The notes: generated by a model not told the origin, from the letters alone. A DNA stretch of 64,000 nucleotides from Hyphomicrobium facile (GCF_900116175.1 NZ_FPCH01000002.1:310001-374000); one strand, 5' to 3'; shown: positions 40,183 to 49,364, counted from the stretch's first letter. A program made the numbers and translations.

Positions 40183-41520
40183 ATGAAGCAAAGGCTCACC
40201 GACGAAACGATTGCGACTATCGATGTGGCGCCACCGGCGAAGCGACTGGAAGTTTTTGACACTGTACTCCCCGGTCTTGTTCTGAGGGTCACTGAGCGTG
40301 GCATCAAGAGCTTCGCGGTCCGCTATCGGCACCAGGGCAAAACTCTCAGGTGCACGATTGGCAAAACGCCTCCCCTCAAGCTCAAGAAGGCGCGCGAGAT
40401 CGGATACGGGCTCCTTGCAGCCGCGCGAGAGGGTCTGAACCCGATGGCCGAAAAGCGCGCTGCGCAGAAAGCCAAAGATACTTCGCCCCCGTGCGAAAAG
40501 GTTGTTGAACGCTTCATCGAGAAAGGGCTTTCGGGAGCCAAACCCGACCATGCCAAGGAAGTCGCGCGCCTTCTGCGAAAGGAAGTCGCAAATAGGTGGA
40601 AGGGGCGCACACTCGCAAGTGTCGAAGCGGCCGATGTCGCAAAGCTTCTGGAAGGCATCTCCGCTCCCAGCACACAGCGCCACGCCTACTATGCGCTTCG
40701 CCTGCTTTTCAAATGGTCAAAAGGCGTCGGAATCATTTCGGCTTCGCCAATCGGCAAAGACTTTCCCAATCCAAGCAAACCGAGAAGCCGCGAGCGAGTG
40801 CTTGAAACGGAGGAACTGAAGGCAATCTGGACAACCGTGATCGGTACCTACTCCACATTCAACGCCATCGTCCAGCTACTCCTAGTAACCGGCCAGCGTC
40901 GGGATGAGGTTGCTGAGGCAATGTGGAAAGAGTTCGATTTCTCGAAGAACGTCTGGACCATCCCAGCGCACCGAACGAAGACCGGCGACAAGCCCCATCG
41001 GCTTCCTCTGACCGATCTTATGATTCAAATTCTCAACAACATCCCTCGGGGAGCATCTACTTATGTCTTTCCAGGTCAAGGGGCGAAGAGAGGTACGTTT
41101 TCGGGATGGTCGCGGTCGAAGCGCCGCCTCGACGAAAAATGCCATATCAGCGATTGGCGGCTTCACGATTTGCGGCGCACGATGAGTACCCGATTGGCGG
41201 AAAAGGGCGTCGCGCCACATGTCGTCGAGCGCATTATCAATCACAGGGACGGACAAGTTTCAGGCGTCGCCGCAATCTACAACCGGGCTACCTACGAGAA
41301 GGAGATGCTGGAGGCGTTGGAACGCTGGTCTCGCCACTTAGAGAACCTTTATCGGTCAACTATGTGGGTATTGAAGGATACGCCGCAGAATCGCGCAGCA
41401 CTTGAAATGCTCGGCCCCTTAGCCGAATCGAATGGAATGGAGAAGCCATCGCGCCGAATCAGGATCGCGCCGCCGAACGATTGCGCGACCAGCAAACGCG
41501 AGTATTCTAGTAGCTTGTAA
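40183..41520 (+). CDS. P4-type tyrosine integrase (DUF4102 arm domain), island integrase
   Basis: 445 residues from the ATG at 40183 (a GTG at 40150 lies in the 23-bp repeat and is less likely). The N-terminal DUF4102 arm-binding domain reads LTDETIATIDVAPPAKRLEVFDTVLPGLVLRVTERGIKSFAVRYR. The catalytic domain has Arg in LVTGQRRDEVAEAMW, H-x-x-R in LHDLRRTMSTRL, His in IINHRDG and Tyr in AAIYNRATY. This family integrates at tRNA 3' ends. It sits about 200 bp inside the left attachment site and is the enzyme expected to have inserted the island into tRNA-Pro. Confidence 0.92.
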   Translation: MKQRLTDETIATIDVAPPAKRLEVFDTVLPGLVLRVTERGIKSFAVRYRHQGKTLRCTIGKTPPLKLKKAREIGYGLLAAAREGLNPMAEKRAAQKAKDTSPPCEKVVERFIEKGLSGAKPDHAKEVARLLRKEVANRWKGRTLASVEAADVAKLLEGISAPSTQRHAYYALRLLFKWSKGVGIISASPIGKDFPNPSKPRSRERVLETEELKAIWTTVIGTYSTFNAIVQLLLVTGQRRDEVAEAMWKEFDFSKNVWTIPAHRTKTGDKPHRLPLTDLMIQILNNIPRGASTYVFPGQGAKRGTFSGWSRSKRRLDEKCHISDWRLHDLRRTMSTRLAEKGVAPHVVERIINHRDGQVSGVAAIYNRATYEKEMLEALERWSRHLENLYRSTMWVLKDTPQNRAALEMLGPLAESNGMEKPSRRIRIAPPNDCATSKREYSSSL

Positions 41521-41767
41521 GATTGCTTTTGCTATATATGGCCGATGCTTGGGGTTGTGTCGTGGCTGCGAATCGCCGCCGTTATTCGCGCTTTGATGCC
41601 ACTCAAGCACGCTATCCTCGCCATTCCCGTCTCTCTCTCAGAAACCGTCCCGGCAGGGTGACTTGACAACTATTGCTCTGACGGACTGACTATTCGTCTT
41701 CGCAAGTCGCGATTGCCAATTCTTCCTCGTCTCGCAGACGCGTGACAATTTCAAATTGGGGTGCACG

Positions 41768-42616
41768 ATGCCGTTGAGCGCGAACGCTTCTATTCACGGC
41801 GAGAACCGTGCGCGGGGTGCTAGCGTTTTACGGTGGGCGGGAAGCAAGAACAAAAGCCTCGGTGCCCTCAGTAGATTTTGGTCTAACGGGCAAACTTACG
41901 TTGAGCCATTCTGTGGCTCAGCGGCGCTTTTCTTTCACCTCAAGCCCCATAGAGCGTATTTGTCGGACCTCAATTCCGATCTCATAAATACGTTTGAGCG
42001 GGTGCGTGATCATCCCGAGTCATTGTGGAACGACCTCTCCGCGCTTCCCAACGATCCGAGCACCTACTACGCGCTGCGCGAGCAGTTCAATTCTCGCAAA
42101 TTGAGCGAATATCAGTCCGCAAAGATATTTCTCTATCTAAATCGGAGATGTTTCAACGGCCTTTGGCGCACCAATAAACGCGGGCAGTTCAATGTACCCT
42201 ACGGAGGCGAGAAGACCGGGTCACTTCCCTCACTCGAACACTTCAAAAGAGCAAGCGCTCAACTTTCACTTGCTTCGATGAAGGTAAAAGATTTTCGCGT
42301 TGCTCTTTCTCGGAAGTGGAGCCCCCGACACTTTATCTATGTTGACCCTCCGTACCTCTCCGCCAGAAAACGAATCTTCGTTGATTACAACGCCAGCATA
42401 TTTAGAGAGAGGGATTTTGACGATCTAATCGATCTTCTCTCTATCGCTGACAAGGGTGGCGCTAAATTCGTTCTGACTTACAAGGACACATCAAAACTTC
42501 GAAAAGCTTGCCTCCAATGGAATAAGCATCGAATTAGCGTGACTCGGAACGTCGGAGGATTTGCCTCCTCCCGCAAGGTCGATAAGGAGATGATCGTGAC
42601 AAATGTCGAAGGCTAA
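41768..42616 (+). CDS. D12-class DNA adenine methyltransferase, first gene of four-gene operon
   Basis: A 282-residue N6-adenine methylase of the Dam/D12 class. Motifs are RWAGSK (AdoMet region), VEPFCGSAALFF (motif I), DLNSDLI, and the catalytic DPPY in YVDPPYLSARK. The recognition sequence cannot be predicted; the Dam lineage suggests GATC-like sites. I chose the ATG at 41768; an upstream GTG at 41756 is possible. It overlaps the phosphoesterase gene by 14 bp, so the two are translated as a unit. No classical restriction subunit is adjacent; the downstream phosphoesterase and ATPase may use its mark to tell self from foreign DNA (inference). Confidence 0.88.
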   Translation: MPLSANASIHGENRARGASVLRWAGSKNKSLGALSRFWSNGQTYVEPFCGSAALFFHLKPHRAYLSDLNSDLINTFERVRDHPESLWNDLSALPNDPSTYYALREQFNSRKLSEYQSAKIFLYLNRRCFNGLWRTNKRGQFNVPYGGEKTGSLPSLEHFKRASAQLSLASMKVKDFRVALSRKWSPRHFIYVDPPYLSARKRIFVDYNASIFRERDFDDLIDLLSIADKGGAKFVLTYKDTSKLRKACLQWNKHRISVTRNVGGFASSRKVDKEMIVTNVEG

Positions 42617-43883
42617 GAAGACTGTTGCACTGCCGACGGCCGACAAATTTGCCGCTTTGGTAGTAAGCGACATTCACGCAATCGATACGGATCCCACAAG
42701 TTCCAGCGCGGCGTCCTACGTGAGCGCCAGGCAAATTGCTGCTGACACGATAAAAGATCCGCTAGGTGAGCTACGGAACACCATTAATTCGGGTGTTCCA
42801 AAGCCTGATTGCATAATCTGCCCCGGCGATCTTGCCGACAAGTCAAACCCTTCAGCACTCAGTTACGTTTGGAATGAACTCTCAGCCATAGCAAAATCTC
42901 TGGGCGACGTGCCCTTGATCGCAACGCCGGGAAACCACGATCTTGATTCCCGGTTTAAAATTTCCGATTACGACGCTCGCGGACAAATAATGGCCGTTCG
43001 CCCCAGGGTTCCTTGGGACGACCATCGGAACTATTTGGAATTCTGGGCTGAGCATTTCAGCATTCGGCGCGTTGGACCTGCTCGTATAGTTGCTTTGAAC
43101 AGTGCCGCGTATCATGGATACGGCAAATCAGAAAAAAGCGAGTACGAGCATGGTCGAGTTACTCAACGAACCGTTCAAAACATCGAACAGCGTCTAAAAG
43201 AAGGTGCTTCTGATTGCGGGTTCAACATTCTCGTTTGTCACCATCACCTCGTCCGCAACAATGAGATTTCTGAAGTCGATTATAGTCAAATGGTCGGTGG
43301 CGACGAACTCCTGGCCATGATTGGATGCGGCTCGTATGGGACCTGGCTCGTAATCCATGGTCACAAACATCGACCTCGGTTGTTCTACGCGGGCGGAGGT
43401 GGTAGCGCACCTGTGATTCTGGGGGCAGCGAGTTTCAGCTTCAATGTCAATCAAGATGCGACCAACAAATCCCCTAACCAGTTTCATTTGGTAACGCTCG
43501 ACAGCCGCAAGGCAGAAGCTATCGGTCAGGGTATCGCGGGCGAAGTTCGAAGTTGGGATTGGGACTACGGACGTGGGTGGAGGCGCGCACAGCAGAACAG
43601 GGGCTTGCCCACACGCGCTGGCTTTGGGCACCGAGGTGACGCCGCGTCCGTTGCTCTCGCCATCGATAAACTGCTGAGAGAAAAAAATCTCTCAAGCATT
43701 AATTGGCCGGAACTCGTATCATACATACCCACGGTTGATTGCTTGCTTCCTCAAGACGCTGAGCTACTTCGTCAAACACTTAAGTCAAGGTTTGGGCTCA
43801 ACATCATTGATCCTGAGGGCGTGCCGCTCCAAGTTGGGCGCGAATTTTCAGGGGTGGCCAATGCCTACAAAACTAGCGCTTGA
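42603..43883 (+). CDS. Calcineurin-like metallophosphoesterase, second gene of four-gene operon
   Basis: A 426-residue metal-dependent phosphoesterase with the full motif set: D-x-H (VVSDIHA, near 21-23), GDLAD, GNHD, HHH (CHHHLV) and GHKH (IHGHKHRP). The last 120 or so residues (from about LREKNLSSINWPELV) form a separate helical tail. The substrate could be nucleic acid ends, cyclic nucleotides or phosphoproteins; in this setting a nuclease role is likely (inference). It overlaps both neighbours, by 14 bp with the methylase and 23 bp with the ATPase. Confidence 0.88.
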   Translation: MSKAKKTVALPTADKFAALVVSDIHAIDTDPTSSSAASYVSARQIAADTIKDPLGELRNTINSGVPKPDCIICPGDLADKSNPSALSYVWNELSAIAKSLGDVPLIATPGNHDLDSRFKISDYDARGQIMAVRPRVPWDDHRNYLEFWAEHFSIRRVGPARIVALNSAAYHGYGKSEKSEYEHGRVTQRTVQNIEQRLKEGASDCGFNILVCHHHLVRNNEISEVDYSQMVGGDELLAMIGCGSYGTWLVIHGHKHRPRLFYAGGGGSAPVILGAASFSFNVNQDATNKSPNQFHLVTLDSRKAEAIGQGIAGEVRSWDWDYGRGWRRAQQNRGLPTRAGFGHRGDAASVALAIDKLLREKNLSSINWPELVSYIPTVDCLLPQDAELLRQTLKSRFGLNIIDPEGVPLQVGREFSGVANAYKTSA

Positions 43884-45684
43884 GTTCAACGCCCGTTTCG
43901 TTCCGCCCGCGAAGGTCGCTGCATCCTTCGTTGAGCCGAACCAATTTGATGACGTGGCGTCGATGAATCACAACATAATAATAGGTCCGCGCGGTAGCGG
44001 TAAAACAACATTACTCAAGATGCTAACTATCAGCGCCTTGGAGAATTGGCGCGCACCGGGAACTGATCAAAAGATTAGAGAAATCGAATTCAACTCCGCT
44101 TTCATAGCGTCCGATCAAGTTTGGAGCGAGCAGCTTGCTAACGCGTCGACAGAGGAAGATGAGTGGGGAAGGGCCGCTTTTTATACGCACACCGTACTCG
44201 CCTTAATAAATGCGATACACGAAGCGGCCAATTTAGGAAGGAAAGGCTCTCCTGATTACTTATCTCACCTTGCGTTCCAGGTTGATAGCGAGCTTGAGGC
44301 CACGTTTGTCCAGATGGTTGCGCAGGGCCTTCGTATTGATGTGCCCGCAACGACTTTCCTCGGATTAGAGGTAGCCCTTCGTAGCTATCTCGGCCTGATG
44401 GATCCTCGAAACGCAAAAACGAGGAACTTGTCAGCAATTCCATTCTCCAACACTAGCGACTTTTTCAATTCTCTTTCTTTGATCCTCGACGTGATCAATG
44501 GTCTCATAGGACAACCCCACCGACGCTGGGGGCTTTTGTTCGATGAAATCGAGATCGCTCCTCAGCACATCGGCAAACTTCTCTTCAAGTCTCTGCGAAG
44601 TTTTGACCCGAGATTTATAATCAAGATGGCCTTCTGGCCGTACATGAGTGAACTATCGAAAATTCTTCAGTCGAGCACGATAGCGAAAGCCAACCACGAT
44701 TACAAAGTTGTCAGCCTCAGTTACGCCCACAAGAACGACACGGATGCGTTTTCGGCAACGTTCGCAGAACATATTCTTCGAAAACTGAACGTCACTCGGA
44801 GCGAGTTTCACGAGATATTCGGCACATCAGTATTTGAAAAGGGACGCACACGTTATTCGGCCTCCACAGGGGCAACGCCTCAAACCGCTCCCGACATTTT
44901 CGAGGAGCTAGCTTCGAAAGATCCATCGTTCAAAGCTTATTATAACTCTAAGCGACTAGGCCGAAAAAGTCGCCTGACCGAGAATGAATCCGCGGCGCTG
45001 GTGCGGAAGGTGTTGCCCGTCGTTGTTATGCGGAATTTTTATCTCCAGCATTGGGATAAATCGTCGAACGACGATCTCGGAAGAGCAAAACAGAGATCCC
45101 GAAAAAGTCCATCCCTGTACGCAGGCTATCCGTCGATAATTCAATTGGCTGACGGAAATCCCCGGACCCTGCTTATATTGCTAACGCCGCTCGCAAAGGC
45201 CCTCGAACAAGCGCGTGAAAGTAATGCCAAAGCTAGGCTCTCCGTACCGTTGCAGAACATCGCTATCGAGACGGCGTCTAGCCATGTTCAATCGCTTCTT
45301 CTTGCGACGCCGGTCTCTTTACAAGGGCCGCTTGCTCGTAAAGGTTTACCGGGGCTTGTGGACGTTATTGGAGATAGACTAGCAGCGCGTTTGCTAGGTG
45401 AACATTTCGACCCAGACTACGTAGGATCTTTTATGTTCGACAAGAGCCTGCCTCCGACAGCGGAAGAGGCAATTGGCGAAGCGTTGAATGCGGGAGCTAT
45501 AATCTATGTTCCAGAAACTGGTGTCTCTCCCGACAGTATATTAGAGGGACTTACAAACAAGCGCTTTAGAATATCCTATACGTTATGTCCCCGATATAAA
45601 CTGCCTCTGATTTTGGGAAGACAAATTGCTCTTTCCAACCTCCTATCTGAAGCAGCGCAAGAAGAGCTATTTGCGGAGAGATAG
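43861..45684 (+). CDS. P-loop ATPase (ORC/CDC6-like), third gene of four-gene operon
   Basis: A 607-residue ATPase. Walker A GPRGSGKTTLLK lies near residues 42-53, and Walker B in RRWGLLFDEIEIAPQH (about 220-230). Later segments, such as GYPSIIQLADGNPRTLLILLTPL, look like the sensor-2/winged-helix part of ORC/CDC6-type AAA+ proteins. It probably couples ATP hydrolysis to DNA recognition for the phosphoesterase and methylase partners (inference). I chose the ATG at 43861, just before the P-loop domain; the longer frame from 43735 lies inside the phosphoesterase gene. It is followed after one base by the next gene. Confidence 0.8.
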   Translation: MPTKLALEFNARFVPPAKVAASFVEPNQFDDVASMNHNIIIGPRGSGKTTLLKMLTISALENWRAPGTDQKIREIEFNSAFIASDQVWSEQLANASTEEDEWGRAAFYTHTVLALINAIHEAANLGRKGSPDYLSHLAFQVDSELEATFVQMVAQGLRIDVPATTFLGLEVALRSYLGLMDPRNAKTRNLSAIPFSNTSDFFNSLSLILDVINGLIGQPHRRWGLLFDEIEIAPQHIGKLLFKSLRSFDPRFIIKMAFWPYMSELSKILQSSTIAKANHDYKVVSLSYAHKNDTDAFSATFAEHILRKLNVTRSEFHEIFGTSVFEKGRTRYSASTGATPQTAPDIFEELASKDPSFKAYYNSKRLGRKSRLTENESAALVRKVLPVVVMRNFYLQHWDKSSNDDLGRAKQRSRKSPSLYAGYPSIIQLADGNPRTLLILLTPLAKALEQARESNAKARLSVPLQNIAIETASSHVQSLLLATPVSLQGPLARKGLPGLVDVIGDRLAARLLGEHFDPDYVGSFMFDKSLPPTAEEAIGEALNAGAIIYVPETGVSPDSILEGLTNKRFRISYTLCPRYKLPLILGRQIALSNLLSEAAQEELFAER

Positions 45685-45685
45685 G

Positions 45686-46621
45686 ATGAGATCGGTGGAG
45701 GTGATTGGAGAAAAAGGATTGGAAAGCGCCGATTTGTTTATCGGGGCAATTGGATACGAACGCCGTGCACGATTTGCGCTGGAAAAATTCTCAAAGAAAT
45801 CCGAAACGAAAATCGGTGCATTCATCGGCCTTGAGTTCCCGTTCCATCAAGTTCTCGATTATTCAGAGAATCTTGAACTGTTTCGAAGCATGAACGCATC
45901 GACGATACCGGGCTGCGAACACGGGACTACCGAGGAACTTGTAAAGCGCTTCTCGGCTACCGCAGGCTTGGATAGTCATCCTCTGACGCTGATCGTGGAC
46001 ATCAGTGTTATGTCACGGCAAATGATGGCAAATGTCATATGCGCAATCGACCGATTTTCGATGGATCGAGAAATTGCGATACATGCCGTATATGCACCCG
46101 CCACCTTCGAGAAACCCCCAATTACGCCGCCCATGCGATTTGCCGGTCCGGTTCGGGCCGAGTTCGCTGGATGGTCCTCTCGCCCGGATAGTCCACTGTG
46201 CCTGATTATGGGATTAGGATATGAGGAAAACTTGGCGCTCGGTGCTATATCGTATCTTGAGCCGGGAAGGACGGTACTTTTTTTACCGAGGGGGCTGGAC
46301 CGGCGCTACATACCGCTTGTTCGAGAAGAATCTAAAAAAATCTCGTCACACATTCCTGCAATCAATCTTGAATATAATCTTACTGAGTGGGGGAGCTCCC
46401 TAAACCTTCTCAGAAGGGTTTGCGAGCAACTACTAGTTGACGGACGTGTCGTGATCGTACCGTTCGGACCAAAAGTGTTTGCCTGGAACGCGATGCTTCT
46501 TTCGTTGATCGATGGATTTCGAGAGGTCTCTGTCTGGAGGTTCAGCGCGGAGGATGATGCGGAACCGCAGAACCGACATCCTGCTGGGGAAATTATTCGC
46601 GTTGATCTATCGGTTGCATAG
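45686..46621 (+). CDS. Unknown Rossmann-like protein, fourth gene of four-gene operon
   Basis: A 311-residue protein of no family I recognise. Strand-helix alternation suggests an alpha/beta fold with two similar halves: LESADLFIGAIGYERRARFALEKF with LTLIVDISVMSRQMMANVICAID, then SPLCLIMGLGYEENLALGAISYL with GRVVIVPFGPKVFAWNAMLLSLI. The recurring G-Y-E-x2 after a hydrophobic strand is notable. It starts one base after the ATPase stop, with GGAG just upstream, so it is firmly part of the operon. A nucleotide- or signal-sensing role is a guess from fold pattern only. Its end overlaps the convergent gene at 46593 by 29 bp. Confidence 0.75.
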   Translation: MRSVEVIGEKGLESADLFIGAIGYERRARFALEKFSKKSETKIGAFIGLEFPFHQVLDYSENLELFRSMNASTIPGCEHGTTEELVKRFSATAGLDSHPLTLIVDISVMSRQMMANVICAIDRFSMDREIAIHAVYAPATFEKPPITPPMRFAGPVRAEFAGWSSRPDSPLCLIMGLGYEENLALGAISYLEPGRTVLFLPRGLDRRYIPLVREESKKISSHIPAINLEYNLTEWGSSLNLLRRVCEQLLVDGRVVIVPFGPKVFAWNAMLLSLIDGFREVSVWRFSAEDDAEPQNRHPAGEIIRVDLSVA

Positions 46622-47087
46622 TGGCGCGAATGGAAGAAGAAGCGACAAGCGACGAGCCGAGGTTCTCATCGATCTCGGAGAGCGCAGGAAATTCCGAACA
46701 CCAATGCGTTTCCAATTCGGCAACAGATTTGTTCGATGCAGCGGCATTTATGTTTAGGAAAAAGGGAGTGGGTTCCGCCCGAAATTCGGCAGCGAGGAAA
46801 GCGGAGCAGTATTGCTCCCAGTTGCCCAGCAGAAGATCATATCGGCCACGCGCCATCGCCAGCCAGGGCACTTGTGGCGCTAAATCGTACATGGCTAGAA
46901 TCATTACTGTAGCCGTGGTGACTTCTGAGAACAGTAGACAGGGCTTATTGGAATAGCGGTGCAGAACTACGAATGCCCGGTCTGTTGCTGCTTTGACCAC
47001 TTCCGACATCGCAAAATTTGCAAGCGACTGCTCCCAGCCCAAGAGCCGTCCGTCATGAGCCTCCGAGCGAATGTATAGCTCGTTCAT
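46593..47087 (-). CDS. Unknown small protein A, last gene of five-gene operon
   Basis: A 164-residue protein without a recognised domain. It is a paralogue of the first gene in the same operon (47574-48077): both share a W-x2-x-LAN helix with S/R-E-(V/I)V, an H-x5-CL strand, a W-x4-S/C-x-AF helix, and the tail P-x-LSEID-x3-x-S-LVASS. Its ATG overlaps the previous stop by four bases (ATGA), so translation is coupled. Function unknown. Confidence 0.65.
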   Translation of the reverse strand: MNELYIRSEAHDGRLLGWEQSLANFAMSEVVKAATDRAFVVLHRYSNKPCLLFSEVTTATVMILAMYDLAPQVPWLAMARGRYDLLLGNWEQYCSAFLAAEFRAEPTPFFLNINAAASNKSVAELETHWCSEFPALSEIDENLGSSLVASSSIRATMQPIDQRE

Positions 47088-47314
47088 TTCGAAGATATCC
47101 GCTGAAAGAACACGGTGTTCGCGATGGCCAGCTGCCGATCCGGGCGAAGCGCGTCGAACTCGCGTTGCGACATTCCCATCTCCGCCTCGGTAAGAGACTG
47201 TTCGGTGATGCGACCCTCATAGGTCCCCGCATTCGCTCGTCGAAGCATTTCCATACTGGTTTCCGGACCTCGACCCGTGCGGGGATAACTGGGTTTCAAA
47301 TCCTCCGCAGGCAT
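47084..47314 (-). CDS. Unknown small protein, fourth gene of five-gene operon
   Basis: 76 residues with a charged helical C-terminus (ITEQSLTEAEMGMSQREFDALRPDRQLAIANTVFF). It resembles short phage or satellite proteins with an MS..EFDAL..D.QLA pattern, but I assign no family. It overlaps the neighbouring genes at both ends, which supports it being real. Confidence 0.6.
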   Translation of the reverse strand: MPAEDLKPSYPRTGRGPETSMEMLRRANAGTYEGRITEQSLTEAEMGMSQREFDALRPDRQLAIANTVFFQRISSK

Positions 47315-47448
47315 TTCCAGCGGCGAGGTATCGCGCTCGCAAGTTTGCTGCTGTGAGCGAGCGCCTCTTCCTTGCGTTTAGATTCGGCACGTAGCCAGTT
47401 TTCGGTTAACTGACGATCTTCTTCAGCGGTCCACATACTTTCCCTCAT
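47296..47448 (-). CDS. Unknown small protein, third gene of five-gene operon
   Basis: About 50 residues from the ATG at 47448 (or 46 from 47436), beginning MRESMWTAEEDRQLTENWLRAES. The TAEEDRQL..N segment is like the first helix of Myb/SANT-type or short phage DNA-binding proteins. It overlaps the 3' end of the upstream gene and the 5' end of the downstream one. The upstream part of its frame is a shadow. Confidence 0.5.
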   Translation of the reverse strand: MRESMWTAEEDRQLTENWLRAESKRKEEALAHSSKLASAIPRRWKCLRRI

Positions 47449-47590
47449 CAAGTTTGTCGAAGTCCTCCTTCGACCAGCCATAAATCTTCTGCGGCGGTGG
47501 GATTTTGCGATCAAGGACGAGACGCAACAGACGATGCTTGCTGACGCCGAGCCGCGCGGCAGCGTCCTTCGCCTCAATTACAAATTTCAT
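47423..47590 (-). CDS. AlpA/excisionase-like HTH protein, second gene of five-gene operon
   Basis: 55 residues from the ATG at 47590, with a compact excisionase-type helix-turn-helix: VIEAKDAAARLGVSKHRLLRLVLDRKIPPPQKIYGWSKEDFDKL. The alternating helices plus a W-S-K-E-D wing match MerR-like AlpA regulators of satellites. Its start overlaps the stop of the upstream gene by 17 bp. It is likely a regulator of the island or its excision. Confidence 0.7.
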   Translation of the reverse strand: MKFVIEAKDAAARLGVSKHRLLRLVLDRKIPPPQKIYGWSKEDFDKLDEGKYVDR

Positions 47591-48077
47591 GACGGATCTT
47601 TTCATTGGCCTGCTCAAGACTTGATGCGACCAAATCGAGCGAAGTTGAGAGTGCCGAGTCGATCTCGCTCAGACTCGGGGTTCGGAGGCAATTGGTTCGG
47701 AGAAGCTCATTTGCGGCTCGCAGCGTAGCGTCGTGATTTACGCCTTCGAGTTGGCCGAACATGCCAACTTGCACGTGAACGAATGCCCGCGAAAATCGCT
47801 TCCAATCGTGTTCAAGAGTTTTGCCAGCCCCAGACGCGGTCAATAAGGTCGGCGCGAGGGCAGCGCGCTTCAGCCCGTAAAATACCAGCAGCGAAAGCTC
47901 TTCCGGTTTAATCGTTGGAACAATCAGGCATACCGGGCCGTGATCGTGCAGTCGCATAAACGGCACGTGAGACCGCGACTGCACAATCTCGCGCAGGCCC
48001 CAATTGGCCAATTGGAGGGCCCAGGGACTCAATGCCCCGCCGAAATGGGGCAAATTGGATTTCGAACGGTACGCCAT
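47574..48077 (-). CDS. Unknown small protein B, first gene of five-gene operon
   Basis: A 167-residue paralogue of small protein A (46593-47087), with shared WALQLANWGLREIV, CLIVP, DWKRFSRAF and PSLSEIDSALSTSLDLVASS patterns. It heads a minus-strand operon of five overlapping genes. No family recognised and no signal peptide. The conserved C-terminal SEID motif in both copies could be a partner-binding site (inference). Confidence 0.65.
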   Translation of the reverse strand: MAYRSKSNLPHFGGALSPWALQLANWGLREIVQSRSHVPFMRLHDHGPVCLIVPTIKPEELSLLVFYGLKRAALAPTLLTASGAGKTLEHDWKRFSRAFVHVQVGMFGQLEGVNHDATLRAANELLRTNCLRTPSLSEIDSALSTSLDLVASSLEQANEKIRHEICN

Positions 48078-48435
48078 AACGATTTTCCCTATGCGGCGGA
48101 CGCATTCGCTTGGCCTTTTTCCGGGTCGCAGAAATAAGTCGATATACGCCCGCCGCGTTATCCATATATGGGAAAACAGAAAAATAATTCAATAGGTGCA
48201 GTCCGTTAATGCCTGAAATCGTCTGCCCCATTTCAGCAGCGAGGGCGCCGCTTTTTAGGGGGGATCAAAAATATCCCATGGGGTCCCCATACGGCCATTC
48301 CCATTTCATTTTCGCTTTTCCCAATATCCATTAAATCGGGGCGGTCCCACATGATTCTATTTATAGAACATGCAATAAGGCTTGCCGCGACACCGAAATT
48401 GCAACTCAAAATTCGATTGCAATCTAATGGCTTGC
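48078..48435. other. Intergenic region between recombinase and five-gene operon
   Basis: No convincing gene. The left part presumably holds the promoter of the five-gene operon (minus strand). The right part contains AT-rich sequence with two TTGCAA motifs near the end of the recombinase. Confidence 0.4.
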
Positions 48436-49185
48436 CTAGGTGGAGGACTGCCGGACGCCGCTCCCCGCGCAGGCAGCCGTCGGTGGCAACGGTTCCACAA
48501 GCTGCTGCCAAAGCCTGAGCACCGACTTGTGTGATGCGGCGTAGCCCTGAGCCTTCAGTGAACCAGCGGCGAGGCGTGCTGAGTAGCCCTGCTCCTTGAG
48601 CTTTCTTGCCTCAGCTTGCAGTTCAGCATCGACCATGAGCATGAGCTTTCCCGTTGACGGATCAGTTTCGAGGGCAAAGCCGAGCGGCACGCCGCCGCCC
48701 ATGTACCTGCCTGACGAGCGTTGGCTCTTCTTCACGTCGCGAATTCTCTCAGCGATGCGGCTTCGTTCGAACTCCGCGACGTTACTCAGAAGTCCGAAAA
48801 CCAGCGACGACACGTTGGACATGGTGACATCCCCGCCAAGGTCACGGAGGTAAAGGCCAACGTTTCGCTTTTTGAGAATCTTCAGTGTTCCACTTGCGTC
48901 ATGGGCGTCGCGGAAGACGCGATCTAGCTTCGTGCTGACAATGATGTTTTCCGCGTCGGCCACCGAAAGCAACTGAGCGCCGCCGGGACGACTGGCAAAT
49001 GGCACTGAACCCGAGATGGCTGGATCACTATAGATTTCCACGAGTTCGAAGCCTTCCAACTCGCAGACAAGTTGTATTGCCCTCTTTTGGGCTTCCAGCG
49101 TGTCGCCTCTCTCGCTTTGCGCCTCAGTAGAGCAGCGGCAATAGCCAAACGCTTTGCGTTTTATGGCGGCATTCCCAGACCGCAT
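48436..49185 (-). CDS. Serine recombinase (resolvase family)
   Basis: A 249-residue recombinase. The nucleophile serine is in YCRCSTEAQ (near residue 19), the conserved arginine is in FASRPGGAQLL, and LDRVFRD plus the long helix FGLLSNVAEFERSRIAERI follow, as in resolvase/invertase catalytic domains. The C-terminal region (about 190-249) holds a small HTH (YSARLAAGSLKAQGYAASHKSVLRLWQQL). It could resolve element dimers or act in inversion. It is the only recombinase in the island besides the P4 integrase and divergent from the next gene. Confidence 0.9.
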   Translation of the reverse strand: MRSGNAAIKRKAFGYCRCSTEAQSERGDTLEAQKRAIQLVCELEGFELVEIYSDPAISGSVPFASRPGGAQLLSVADAENIIVSTKLDRVFRDAHDASGTLKILKKRNVGLYLRDLGGDVTMSNVSSLVFGLLSNVAEFERSRIAERIRDVKKSQRSSGRYMGGGVPLGFALETDPSTGKLMLMVDAELQAEARKLKEQGYSARLAAGSLKAQGYAASHKSVLRLWQQLVEPLPPTAACAGSGVRQSST

Positions 49186-49364
49186 GGCTTTACCTCCTCT
49201 TTTCTTGGGGAGGCACTACAGCAGCTCCCCAACTGAGGTAAAATCTATAATGTCCGCGATGTTTTTCAAGTATTACCTCGGATCAAGGTGAACCTAATTC
49301 TTGATATTACTACTCATGGACCCCATTATTAATCATAATAAACACGTTCGGAAGAATTAAGCCT

